56,085 nucleotides of DNA from Pleurotus djamor (taxonomy: Eukaryota; Basidiomycota; Agaricomycetes; Agaricales; Pleurotaceae), in assembly GCA_029747585.1 (NCBI GenBank), contig JAPEVF010000279.1, positions 1-56,085 of the forward strand, in the 5' to 3' direction. This document shows, one piece after another, positions 22,145 through 33,972 of the stretch. A program made the translations under genes and the position numbers. Each line of letters starts with the position of its first letter. Within the stretch, counting starts at the first letter, position 1. The notes below the pieces were generated by a model, which was not told where the DNA came from, searched no databases, and worked only from the letters and a program-made list of their open reading frames with translations.

Positions 22145-23605
22145 TTTCTCGATCGGAGGGGTGGTCCGTGGGGGGAAGCAGAGAAGAAGAGGTGGAGGAG
22201 ATACACAAGCTCGCCTATAAGGCTTCTGATCACGAGGAGATCAGCTAGTAACCGCGTACTCGGNCGCCGTATAATTNAAAAAGAAGCAACATGCATGGGT
22301 GAGAATTTATGTTTTTTTGCTGATCTTCTCGCCCTCCAGTGGGGCAAATTTTCTCATCATCAAAGACCCAAGACAACGAAGAGTTTGTGGAAGTGGTGGC
22401 TGAGAGGGTCCCGGACATTGGGGCGGACGGAAACAGATCGCAAAGTGTCAGCGCGGCAGTGACCGTCTTCGGGGCTGTGAGCTCGAGTAGCAGGTGGAAA
22501 AGGGCGGCGGTATCGACTGAATACCGTCGCCTGTCAAGCGTTGGTAAACAGGTGCTTGGGGCCTGTAAATAGACGAGGAGAACGTGGGATGATGATGGTT
22601 ACATCAAATTCCGAGGCGCAAGCGAAGGGGAAATCACCGCTACAAAAGTGAAACTGTGAGAGCGTAACAGGGCATCAGATAGATTTGACAGTGAGGGATA
22701 AGGTTTAACGGTGGTGAATCACTTACTTAGACAACGTCTAGCTAGAAAGATTTCGCGGAGACTTGTGAAATGATGTGTTCCAGGTTGTAAGTAACCGAGC
22801 CAGGGCTGAAAAAGGGTGCTCGGCGTGAATGGCCGAATAGCAACGATTTTCAACATTGTCATGGTTATTTTCCAAGGTTCGGTCCTGATAGAAGGGACGC
22901 GCACCGTTTCGAAAGCCGCCCATGAGTAGGAGGGTATCCTAGAAGCCTTCTGAGAGAATCAAAGCAATGGTTGGACGGCGAGCTTGCACTTCGAAAGGGG
23001 TGCTTTGAGGGATATCTTTGTGATGTGTGTCTATCAGAATGTGAGAAGATGCCGGAGCGCAGGCCAATCCCTAAATACGCTAAGAAACAGTTTCGCAGTC
23101 AAGCATCAACTCGAAGGCTCGGGGAAATACAATGGCCGTATTGACAGATTATGAGTTGATTATGAGCACGGATCGTTAGGTCAGGCATCAGTACACCAGT
23201 CGTTGAGCGCCCCGGGTGGTTGGGTTTCGAACGCAATCACAACGTGGCTATTCACTTCCATTAGACGCATCATCGAACAGGGAAAGCGGCAAGCTGGGGC
23301 ACTTACCGACCTAGCGAGTACAGTAGTTTTGGGACTGGCAGTACTCACGACAACCATTCAAAACGTGGGAGTGCTACTACCAGGGTGGGGACAATTGGGT
23401 GGTTCACGCATTTTTAGCCTGAGAGATGGGGTTTAACAGTGAAAATAAAGACGCGCTGATCAAGGAAGAAATGGATTGCATGTGTTGTAACTTGTGATTT
23501 CACAAAATGACTGTGGTACTAAAAGTACTTTGAAGAGTTTTTGAATGAATATAGTCAGAGAAGATGAAAGGAATACTCACTGTCAAAGCGACCGATCTGA
23601 GTCGT
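22145..23605. other. Intergenic, possible gene remnant
   Basis: No intact gene. Short minus-strand stretches are faintly reminiscent of DUF6534 tails but cannot be joined into a frame. Two N bases at about 22264 and 22277. Confidence 0.4.
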
Positions 23606-24121
23606 CTAGACACCTTGGAGCTTCGACCATACCACTGCCGAATAGTTGATCAATTTGCGAAGGATTTCGAGTCCAATGAGGAGCACCAAGGTCTTAGTGT
23701 TTTTGGTTGGTCTACAAAACAACGACATCTAAGAAGGACGCACCAGTACCATCGCGAAGAGCACGAAGAAGATTTCTACGTCTTCATGGAGGAGAGGCGC
23801 GCGCTCCTTCTCGATTCCCTGTAGATGGTAGCGTCAGATAACGCTAGTCGGTTAAAGAAATCGCAACGGAACTCTGGAAGTCTGCAACGTCGTTTAGTGA
23901 GCGAGAGGACATGTACGGGATTAGAGGTCCTACCTCAGAGACTGAAATGAACGCTGGAGCATCCACAAAGCGACGATAGGGATGGTGACGAGGGTGATTA
24001 GCGCGAGAGCAAGAACGAACGGCGGGCATAATATGTAATTTTTTTCTGGGGGGATGAGAAATTGATTCGTGGGAGGGAAAAAGCACTTATCCCTTTTTAT
24101 TTGGGGTCCATGGAATGCCAT
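23606..24121 (-). pseudogene. Possible membrane-protein gene fragment
   Basis: Two hydrophobic segments, VLALALITLVTIPIVALWML and TLVLLIGLEILRKLINYSAV, can be linked through two plausible introns (about 23936-23885 and 23778-23715). No start or family assignment is convincing and the downstream frame stops at 23606. It could be a degenerate neighbour of the DUF6534 gene, or chance. Low confidence. Confidence 0.2.
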
Positions 24122-25371
24122 GGAAGGTCGGTTCTGTTGCTGTGCTTTGGGGAAAGAAAAGGCCCCATGGCCTGAGGCTTATGCATGGAAATTTTGAGGG
24201 TCTATAGAGGTGGTTACATTACTATGTTGGGACATGTTGACCACGGATTTGGAAAGGAAGGAACCGAACTTGCCGTAATGTTATTTGGTTTTAACTTTGG
24301 CCGCAGCCATAGCTTCCGGCTTTAAACGTAAGGGAGATGTGTGAGGTAGTTGAGGTCCTCCAGAAAAAAAGGAGAGCGCGACGTGATGTAGTGACAGCTG
24401 GGGTTGAGAGGAGTCCCTTCTTCCCATAACGTCTCGCATAAAATCAACGGCAGCTTGGAGAGAAGAGAAAGTACGTTTTGGTCAGAGACACAGTCTGGCT
24501 CTGAAAAGCTTAATTGAGAGCTTACAACGAGGCAGCAAATCGGAATGACCCCAAAAGAAGGTGCAAACATTAAACTATCAGCTGTTTACCAGCTCTAGCT
24601 TGGGGTCCAAGAACCTTTCAGCTCTGATTCAAACCAATTGAACCATTTAATGCAACACCTGCGAAAGAGAACCACTGAGCAAAGCACACAGGGGAAAGAG
24701 ATGGATCAAACATGGGGTCCTTCAAGTCAAAGCTCCATATTATTGTCCTCAGTCGCATGAAGCTATGGGGTAGTTTGAAACGAGAGAGCGGGTAAACGTC
24801 TAAAGTTCAAGGTTTCAACCAGCCAAAGTTGTAATCAACGCACGCGAAACATTGAGACAGTGTTCGGCAGGATAAGCAGGCAGGCATAATAATCACAGGC
24901 CCGGAAAACAGTCCTGAGCTGCAGAGTTAACGAGAGCCTCGTTCAATGAGGCCTTTGTACCTGCGTTCACGCCGAAGTAAAAGCTTGGAAAGTTTCATGA
25001 TTGATTTCTCAGAGAATTCGTTTCCGGCCAAATTATCGTCTCTGAGAGATACTTTAAGTAGGATTAGACGCGTTGACATTGATACGTAGGCGACGCAAGC
25101 GCAGGTCGTCAAAAATTGGGAAGAACCGAGGAACTTGGAAGGCACGGACTTTGTTCGAAAATTCCAACGTCCTTGAGCGCTTCTTAGGCGCTCAACTTTG
25201 AATCTCCGAGAGCGCCGATTGAATGTGTGGGAATGGAGAAATCGGCGGGCCCTGGTTGGTCGCTGTCTTCGCCGACGAGCTCATTCTTTTCCCGACCACC
25301 ACCACTTGCGGGCTCGGTGCCCCCAAATCCCATTTTTTCTTCTCTGTTTTCTCCATTTTCTACCAGAAATA
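24122..25371. other. Intergenic, nothing recognised
   Basis: Only short ORFs without family resemblance. It ends in the promoter and 5' UTR of the complex I gene. Confidence 0.5.
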
Positions 25372-28208
25372 ATGCTTCGGATAGCGTCGGTGGTAGCCAG
25401 GCCAAATTCAACGGGGCTCATCGGAAAGGTCGTTGGTCCCCCATCTGGTCGGTGCCGCTTTATCATACTTATTGGCGATTCCTGTTCGCGGAGCTGAGAT
25501 GCGCATTATAGGTCTGCGGAACCTTTCAACAACGACACCGAGACAAGCAGATATCACTCTAACAGTTGACGGGAAGGAGGTTACTGTTCCGCAGGGTATG
25601 GAATCACCAATGGTCTGTTTCTGGGCAGTCGCTAAGAATTCGTTGTGGACTATAGGTTCGGCATTAATTCAAGCATGTGAGGCGGCGGGGGCGACGATAC
25701 CGCGGTGAGCAACTAGCATAGGTATATACTGGGTCGGCGTTTACTCAGTTTGTCCAAAACCGTCCTAGGTTCTGCTACCATGATCGGTTTGTCCTCTGAA
25801 TCTGTTCCATTGTCGCTATCGCTGATAATTCTCTCGCTAACAGCCTCGCAATCGCTGGTAATTGTCGGTACGTCATTCCGGGCGGGGTTTCCTGGTCGTT
25901 GCTGAACCCGCCTTAGGATGTGCTTGGTTGAGGTTGAGCGTTCTCCGAAGCCAGTCGCGTCATGGTACGCTATTTTAATCTTCTTTGCACCCCACTTGCT
26001 CAGCGTGAACTACTCCATTGCTTAGCGCCATGCCCGCCATGCCTGGCTCGAAAGTATGGACAAATACACCACTTGTCCATCAAGCTAGGTGCGTCGCGGC
26101 CCTCGTAGACTCGTAGATGTCCTTGCCTTACCGATCTCTTGTAACAACAGAGAAGGGGTGATGGAATTCTTACTCGCAAATCACCCCCTCGACTGTCCTA
26201 TTTGTGACCAAGGTGGAGAATGTGACCTTCAAGACCAATCAATGCGCTATGGCTCCGACCGAACACGCTTCCATGAGATCACGGGCAAGCGAGCCGTGGA
26301 GAACAAAGATCTCGGCCCCCTCGTCAAGACCAGTATGAACAGATGTATCCAATGCACGCGTTGTGTCCGATTTGCCAACGAGGTCGCTGGTGTCGAAGAA
26401 CTTGGGACGACCGGTCGGGGGAACGACATGCAGATTNGGGATGTACGTAGAGAAGACGATGGACTCTGAGCTGAGCGGGAACATCATCGACCTCTGCCCT
26501 GTTGGAGCATTAACTAGCAAGCCGTACGCCTTCCATGCTCGACCTTGGGAACTGAAGAACACGGAGTCGATTGATGTGATGGACGCTGTTGGTTCGAATA
26601 TTCGGGTGGACTCGCGAGGGGTCCAGGTCATGCGCATTCAACCACGGACAAATGACGATGTTAATGAAGAGTGGATAAGCGACAAAACGCGCTATGCATA
26701 CGACGGACTACGCTTTCAACGACTCACAACCCCTTTGATTAAACAGGGCGATCGTTTCATCCCGGCCTCATGGGAAGACGCGTTGACCGCTGTCGCCAAC
26801 GGGTTGGCTGCGTCTGGTGCCAAGGGGGATGAAATCCAGGCAGTTGCAGGCCACCTTGCCGATACGGAGTCTCTCGTAGCCCTCAAGGACCTGGTAAACA
26901 AGCTCGGCTCCGACAACCTCGCCCTTGACCAAGCTGGTGGCTCATCCGCGCCTGTACATGGCGTCGATATTCGCTCAAACTTCTTATTCAACTCTACGAT
27001 ACCCGGCGTTGAGGAAGCCGACGTGATCCTCCTGGTTGGCACCAACCCCCGTCATGAGGCAGCTGTCCTGAACTCGAGAATCAGGAAGAGTTGGTTGCAC
27101 ACTGGCCTTGAGGTTGGTTTCATCGGGGAGAGGGCTGATACGACGTATGGCTACGATTTCCTGGGTGAAGGTGCTGCTGCCGTTGCGGAGTTCGCTGCCG
27201 GAAAGGGTCCCTTCGCTGCGAAGTTCAAGAGCGCAAAAAAGCCGCTGATCATCGTTGGGAGCGCGCTGACTGAGCATCAGGATGGAGCTGCTGTCTTCCA
27301 TGCCCTTTCCAAGTTTGTGGAAGCCAATAAAGCTCAGCTGGTAACGCCGGAGTGGAATGGTTTCAGCATACTGCAACGCGTGCGTACCCTACCTGTATTA
27401 CCTGTTGCTCATGCTCACATTTTGCCTTCCTATCAGGTTGCTTCACGCCCGGCTGCTTACGATGTCGGCTTCGTTCCTTCGAAGAAGGCTTCGCAAACGA
27501 AACCCAAATTTGTCTATCTGCTGAACGCGGACGAGGTTGATCCCAAGTCAATTCCCCAGGACGCTTTCGTCGTGTATCAAGGTCATCATGGTGACCTTGG
27601 TGCTCAGCTGGCGGATGTCTGCCTGCCTGGTGCCGCATACACGGAGAAGTCGACGACGTGGGTGAACACCGAGGGTCGCTCACAGATAGGTAGAGCAGCC
27701 GTCCCCCCTCCAGGAGCATCAAGAGAAGACTGGAAGATCATTCGGTGAGCTTAAACCTCCCATCTTATTTTTTTTTTTGCTTAGGCGCTCACCACCATGC
27801 TCCGTTCAATCAGCGCTATCTCCGAATACACCAACTCACCATTACCGTATGACGATGTCCTTTCGCTTCGGGATCGTATGTGGGAGATATCGCCGACGCT
27901 GATACGACATGATGTCACGGAGAAGACTTCGGTGGACGTTGCGCTGGCTGGGCTGAAGGTGCTAGCGACCAAAACGAGTGGTGCCAAATCAACAGGCGCT
28001 CCGTTCCAGAAACCCATCCTCAACTTCTACCAGACTGATCCTATATCACGCGCGTAAGTCCTCTCTCCCTCCCCCGCGTTCATTGAACTCTTAGCTCACG
28101 CCTTTAACAATGTGTAGATCGGTGACAATGGCCCAGTGCACACGGTCATTTGTCAAGGGGGAGAACTATGGGTTCACTGATGTTGGAGCTGAAGCTGCTT
28201 TCGCATAG
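25372..28208 (+). CDS. Complex I 78-kDa iron-sulphur subunit (NDUFS1-type, 738 aa)
   Basis: Electron-transfer subunit of mitochondrial NADH:ubiquinone oxidoreductase, matrix arm. Eleven exons: 25372-25435, 25512-25595, 25656-25704, 25769-25786, 25844-25867, 25917-25964, 26026-26088, 26151-27379, 27437-27744, 27814-28053, 28118-28208. Cluster ligands are visible: [16 protein letters not shown] with VASCAMP (2Fe-2S), [17 protein letters not shown], and [10 protein letters not shown] with LCPVGAL. The N-terminal residues ([16 protein letters not shown]) look like a mitochondrial presequence. The N at 26437 is one base too many: counting it shifts the frame at QI-G-MYVEK, while omitting it gives a total of exactly 2,217 nt. 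It is therefore treated as an assembly artefact. Confidence 0.93.
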
Positions 28209-28713
28209 ATTTTACCGCTGGTTGCGGGTGTCGTTAATACCTGGGTAAAATAACGTAGGATGTGTACCTAGAGAAAATATTGCCTTTTTATCATCTTATT
28301 TTTTCAATATCAGCCAGCTTTCGTATAGACTTGATGTGCAGAATTGTGACCATCCTGTTTGATCCTGTCATTGACAGTGCGGAGCATCCTTGCGCGCTTG
28401 ATTTGCAACCACTGGTTCTTTCATCCAACTTCCATCCCATCCACGATTGTGAACCACGAAACCATCCTCTTACGGTGTTGGTCTCATCCTCGAATCATGA
28501 CCCAGATTTGGCCAGGAATTTCTGGGTGGCTAGCTTCAGTCGCAGTGGATGACAATCCGGGCTACCTATCACTATGATTGTGCGCTGTGGCTCACGGACC
28601 ACATTGGCGACTAGGTGGTCCTGTGGTGGTCCACAATGGCCGCTTGGTATATAAAATACCTTCTCTCACAAGCAATGACCCCATCATCCTGATTCCTACA
28701 GCCATCCAGCCCA
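28209..28713. other. Intergenic with strong TATA box
   Basis: No gene recognised. TATATAAAA at 28648-28656 precedes the F-box gene. Confidence 0.5.
28648..28656 (+). promoter_or_regulatory. TATA box of third F-box gene
   Basis: TATATAAAA about 60 nt upstream of the ATG at 28714. Confidence 0.45.
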
Positions 28714-30227
28714 ATGCTGCAAATACCAGCCGAAGTCCTCTCCAACATCTTTCAAGAGGTCATCGCGCCAGCCGTCGACGACAATCCGACGTCTACGTTT
28801 ATACCCCCCTACAAGACTCTTGCACGATTGAGTGAAGTCTGCTCGCTGTGGCATCAAGTCGTCAACGACACACCGGCATTATGGTCAACCATTTTTTTCA
28901 ACCTACCCGATCCCAGTTATCGACGCTTTCATACGCCGTTCACGAGATGCCGATCTATGGTTTCTTGGTCCGCAACACCCAGTCCAAAAGTCTGCAGTGC
29001 CTATGGATCTGCGTGTGGCTATTCGGATTCTCAATCAAGTCCACCGACTTGCTTCGTTGGATGCGGTCCTCAGTACGCATCACGTCTCCTTGATTACTCT
29101 TCGTCTTTGCACGGACGCTCCAGCACTGGTTGCTCTAAAGCTCCGAGCCTTAGAACCGGACAAGGGCTCTACTTCGCCGATGACCTCTGTGCCGCAGCCG
29201 CGGGCTCTGCCTGATACCCTCTTCAATGGAAATAGGCCTACCAAACTCCGTCACTTACACCTGAATGGCTTCGACATACCCTGGCATTCTCCTCTCCTCG
29301 TCAATTTGATCACGCTCTCCTTGACGCAGAGCGCCCACTGCTCCAAGCGACCATCGTATCAAGAGTTCTTCGTCGCTTTCAATAACATGCCTTCCCTCGA
29401 ACAAGTTTCGCTGTCTGGCTGTCTTCCCCGCTCATTCCCTCGCGCCTCAAATACAAAGGGACGGGTTGTGCTATGTCAACTGGTCAAGCTCACCGTTTCC
29501 GATGATTTTGCTGCAATCAGGCGATTCTTGGATATCTTGGATAGCCCGAGACTTGACTTGATGGCGCTGTCTGGAAACTTGAATGAATCTGAGCCTTCCG
29601 CAATCTTCAGTCGCGTCGCAGTCCTGCTTGGTCCCCGAATGAGAGCGGACCCTGTTAGGAATGTCCAGTTCTCAATCAATCCGCGACCGACGCGGTCCTG
29701 TGTAGGCTTTGGTATACGATTCGGCAATTCAAAGAGGGAAGATGAACCTATCCTCCGAATGACGATGGTTTCCCCGACTTACGAAGAAGGAAATGGCGAA
29801 GACACAGGAAGTGGTACCTCAAGACTCTCTGAGCAAATCATCGAATCCGCCGCTAGTGCATTTCCTTTCAAAGACATTACCATGTTACATTGCCAACTCA
29901 ACACGTCTACCACTCCAAAACTTTGGACTGACTCCCTGATACCTCGGTTTTACAGCATCCAGACCTTAATATTATCAAGTTTGGCGGCTCAGTCATTTTT
30001 TTGACGTGTGCTCGACAAACCTCGTAGATTTGCCACCTCGAACTGATGATACTGCTCTTCCATTCCCGATGCTTACCGCAATCGTTGGAGATTTTCCACC
30101 CCAATCGTCCCTTCAGATCCTGGAGGTTATCAAACGTAGAGCAGAGAGGGGAAGACCACTTATCTGCTTTGACGAAAAGGGAGGGAAATGGAAGTGGCGC
30201 GCTTCTGGATCAAGTTCTCGACTTTGA
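28714..30227 (+). CDS. F-box protein, reading frame broken at two T7 runs
   Basis: Frame 1 (from 28714) gives a clear F-box: LQIPAEVLSNIFQEV ... LARLSEVCSLWHQVV, TPALWSTIFF. After T7 at 28892-28898 the protein continues in the next frame (VIDAFIRRSRDADLWF, then LRR-like PTKLRHLHLNGFDI, MPSLEQVSLSG, QLVKLTVSDD) to 30004. After a second T7 at 29996-30002 it continues in the third frame (DVCSTNLVDLPPRTDD ... LQILEVIKRRAERG) to 30227. Each shift equals one extra T, so T6 at both sites would give a single open frame. Either both are homopolymer errors or the gene is decaying. It is not a close paralogue of the F-box pair at 3-7 kb. Confidence 0.65.
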
Positions 30228-31201
30228 GAGGAGAATAAATGGTATTGGTTTACTTTATTCCTTCTGTAGAGTTCATATCAAGTTCATATGGCACTTCTGA
30301 AATGACTGACTCCTGACCATAACTGATTATTAACCACACTGTGACAGAGGTGAACGTAAGACACCGATGGTGAAACGGTATCATGCTTGCCTTCCAAGCA
30401 AGCGGCACGGGTTCGACTCCCGTTCGGTGTACCTGCTGGAATTCTTTAGAAGCCAGCGCATTTGGCGACTGCTTTTGACCTTTTACTTCAATTCAGATGG
30501 CAATACCTCCCGTTTCTCCCAGAGAACTTGTTGACGCCTGCAACTACTTATGCCGTCAGGTCTACCTCTACAGACATCGTTCAAACTATCTCCTTCAAAG
30601 CACGGCCCCAGTCACTGCGGCCATGGTTTTAGGCTGCATGGTATCTGAGTATCTCGAGCCGTAGGCCTAGAGTCATCTACCGACCATTTGCAAACTGCTC
30701 GACACCTTCGATATTTTCAAAGGCACTACAGCGAAATTTTCTTAGCGTACACGGAGCCTGCGATCTTGCTACGCTCGCACCTCGTTCATTGTCCGAACGA
30801 CGAACAGGTCCCTGCGACGTGTTTTTAATGCTGCATAAACTCGCGGCATCCATACGACTTTGACATGATTCCCTTCTTTCATACAAGATGCGTTGCGCTC
30901 CTCTCAACTGTACACGGTCATACTAGAGGATTCTTGGCAGCCAATGGGTAACGTTGGGGAACGCATTCTTGCGTTATGTTTCTTATCGCTCCAAACGTCC
31001 TCCCGCAGCCGTCCTCTGGTCGTTTCAGAAACAGTCTGGCAAGGACCAGCTACTCGTGTGGGTTGGGCACAACTCTATACCTCTTCATCACATAAATGTG
31101 CGTCGCTTCCGTCTCTAGTACGGGCAATTTTCATCGACCGGTCTCCTCTCAGAAGAAACTTTCCTTTCACCTCGTTTCACAAGCTCCCTTCTCACCACGC
31201 T
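30228..31201. other. Intergenic containing the tRNA
   Basis: Apart from tRNA-Gly (30361-30431), only a 55-codon plus ORF (30498-30665) of no recognised family. Confidence 0.45.
30361..30431 (+). tRNA. tRNA-Gly, anticodon TCC
   Basis: The 71-nt sequence folds as a cloverleaf without intron. The acceptor stem pairs 7/7 (ACACCGA with TCGGTGT). The D arm contains GGTGAAACGGTATC. The anticodon stem is CTTGC/GCAAG with loop CTTCCAA (anticodon TCC, reading GGA). The T arm is ACGGGTTCGACTCCCGT, with discriminator A. Confidence 0.95.
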
Positions 31202-32225
31202 ATGAACCACGAGCAAAGCCCATCAATAGTCTCTTCTCTGCCGTGGTGGATTACCCGCTGGATCGGCTACCGCCCGCCCGCAGTCAATTCGACCAGCTTG
31301 CCGTTCCACGCTGCCAAGGTCACAGTCAGCTCGGCACCTGGAAATCGCAACTGGCCTGAGGAATTCAAGGTTTGCTTCTGGTAAGGCAATTTCCTGGAAG
31401 TATCTACTTCATTCTGATCGTTCTATCATAAATATATAGGTCATTCATCGCGTCGTTCTGCGCCATTTCGGTGATTCAAGCTGTTTTTCATTCTCCATAT
31501 TTTATCACAAAAGGAGCGCCAACCATTGTCGCAAGCTTTGTCCGTCCCATCCATCCCTTCCTACCTCAAAGTCTTGACTTACTCCGATTACTGACAAGGG
31601 TTCATCAGCCGTCCTCATATACGGATCCATCGACTCTGCGTATGCCCAGCCTAGACCCCTGCTAGGTGGCCACATCATCGGAGCCGCCGTTGGCATCTGT
31701 ACTACGAAGCTCATTGAACTCCTCTCTACCAAAGAACAATTTCACGAATTCGAATGGCTAGCTGGGTCCCTCTCATGTGCCCTTTCCGTCGTATTGATGC
31801 AGTTGACAAGCACAATACATCCTCCCGCTGGTGCTACCGCTCTCCTCGCAACTGTAAATGCAGACGTTCGAGACCTTTCGTGGTACTTCCTTCCCATCAT
31901 AATCCTTACGGCATCACTTTCACTAGTGATTGCGCTCTTGCTGAACAACATCCAGCGTCGATACCCAAAGTTTTGGTTCTCTCCTGAAACACCTACGACC
32001 GCTGCTAAAATCACAGTACCTCCTGTCTCGAGCGCCATCGACAAGCAGAAATCTGAGGAATCGAAAGATATGGAAGTACCTCCCCTGCCACCACCTTCGA
32101 CTATCCCTACGCACGTGCTCCCTAGGCCTCCTCCCCGTGCACACCCTGCTCTTCATGTCATAGTTGGTCGAGCAGGGGAGGAACCGCCGAGGTCCCCTTT
32201 GACTCCTTCTCGTCCCACTTTCTGA
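31202..32225 (+). CDS. HPP-family membrane protein, tandem copy 1 (301 aa)
   Basis: Four-helix integral membrane protein with the HPP signature. Exons 31202-31380, 31440-31539 and 31599-32225 total 906 nt. N-terminal LPWWITRWIGYRPP is followed by hydrophobic CAISVIQAVFHSPYF, GAPTIVASFGSSAVLIYGSI, AQPRPLLGGHIIGAAVG, WLAGSLSCALSVVLMQLT, the signature HPPAGATALLATVN, and a last helix before LLNNIQRRYPKFWF. The cytosolic Pro-rich tail (about 85 residues) is not conserved with copy 2. Plant HPP proteins have been linked to nitrite transport in plastids; the fungal role is not established. The gene lies head-to-tail with a paralogue. Confidence 0.85.
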
Positions 32226-32852
32226 GGATGCCGATACGCTACGGAAGAGCCCCGATGCCCAGGCCTTACTTTAGCCCGGGCTAACTTGATTTGATGATCC
32301 TGTCCTCCGCTTTGGTCGCTCGGAAACCTATCACGGGACCTCTTGCGAAAAAAATACCCTTATTGACGCTCTTTCCACGATCACCTCCGTTGTGCATGTG
32401 TTCCCATCGTTCCGTGCTTTTCTCGCTCTTTCTATTATCGTTATCAGCATTTCTATTCCTTCGTGCCTCGACGACAGGGCCCTTTTCATGTCCCCCCATA
32501 CACTCCCTCTAGATGTTCCATTAGACGACACCAAGATCTCTCCGCATCACCTATCCCAGAACACTCATGAATTGCATGCATTTCATGCGGCCGATGTTGG
32601 TGCACCCTCCGAAGTAATCCGCACAAAGAAGAACTTCCTTTCGTTCGTGGACGCGTGAAAGTTCTCAGGCCGCTCGGATAACCCATGCCGAAGCCGCTTA
32701 AACCTATCATTTTGCAGGCTCCGAGAGGTCGTACCTTTGAGTGCACTCAATAGCTATCGGCCTCGTCCATTCCTTCTTCATTCTTATACCTGGGACGATG
32801 TTTCACTCGCCTCACCCTCGTTCTCCCAACCTATTACATTCTTCGAACACTC
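32226..32852. other. Intergenic between HPP genes
   Basis: No gene recognised; presumably the 3' UTR of copy 1 and promoter of copy 2. Confidence 0.5.
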
Positions 32853-33821
32853 ATGAACGACCATGAACCAATATCTTTATTGTCATATCTCCCTTGGTGG
32901 ATAAGTCGATGGCTGGGTTATCGTGCACCTTTGCCCAAGGAACTCCCACTCCCCACCACCTCTGAACAAAAAAGTACTCGAACGTCCCGTTCTTATGCTC
33001 AACTCAGGCTCTGTTTTTGGTAACACTGTCTTTCGGTTTCTCATATACCGACCCTCTGGCTGACTTTCCTACCTATGGATCGATTTCAGGACATTCGTGA
33101 CAACCTTCTGCGCCATGGCTGTCATCCAGGCCGTCTTCGCTTACACCGATTATTTCATATCAAAAGGAGTTCCTGCCATCTTTGCGAGCTTCGTAAGTCA
33201 TTTTCAATATATCCATCCGCAATCACGCATCGCCAAACCCACACATCTTTCTCATCATAGGGTTCGTCTGCCGTTCTCATATATGGGGCCATCGAATCAC
33301 CATATGCACAGCCCAGAGCCCTCCTTGGAGGACAATTCATTGGTGCTCTGACCGGGATATGCTTCTTGAAGCTCATCCATCTTCTTCCAACCGAGCAACA
33401 GTTCCTACGTCTCGAATGGCTGGGAGGATCACTTTCATGTGCCGTCTCCATAGTCCTCATGCAGCTGACCGGGACTCTCCATCCACCTGGTGGCGCTACC
33501 GCTCTCCTTGCCACTGTAAACCCGGACGTTCGCGAGCTAGGGTGGTATTTTCTCCCAGTGATCTTACTGATGTCGACGCTTGCGCTGGCCGTTGCGTTGG
33601 TACTCAATAATATCCAGCGTCGGTATCCTACCTTTTGGTTTACGCCTGATACGGTAGAGGATGCGGCTGTGATTCCGCTGGCTAAAAGCGTCACCGACGC
33701 GTACACACCAAAAATACAGGCACACACGGGGCCTAAAACCGGCACTGAACAACTCCAAAACGCACGAGAGCCTGCTCGCTCTCCAGTGGCACCCCGCCCG
33801 CCTCCCCCAGTAGCGGTATAA
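32853..33821 (+). CDS. HPP-family membrane protein, tandem copy 2 (276 aa)
   Basis: Exons 32853-33019, 33090-33192 and 33261-33821 (831 nt), with introns at exactly the same positions as copy 1. LPWWISRWLGYRAP, FASFGSSAVLIYGAIESPYA, QPRALLGGQFIGALTG, LMQLTGTLHPPGGATALLA and VLNNIQRRYPTFWF align closely with copy 1, except that the signature reads HPPGG instead of HPPAG. The N-terminal 25-residue spacer and C-terminal Pro-rich tail differ, as expected for soluble ends. Tandem duplication is the simplest origin. Confidence 0.85.
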
Positions 33822-33972
33822 TTTAGATGCGCTAGATACATACATCTCTATAGATTTACTGGGGTCTTATGTCCAAAAGAAAGAATGGGTATACAATGGG
33901 TATCGGTATCAATATCATGTAAATAGACGTCACGGTATCAAAATAAAGTTCGGAACGTTGGGTATTGACGGG

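Noticed and set aside
23203..23436. Hydrophobic plus-strand ORF (77 codons)
   Set aside because: No ATG start, no family resemblance, and hydrophobicity appears on both strands here.
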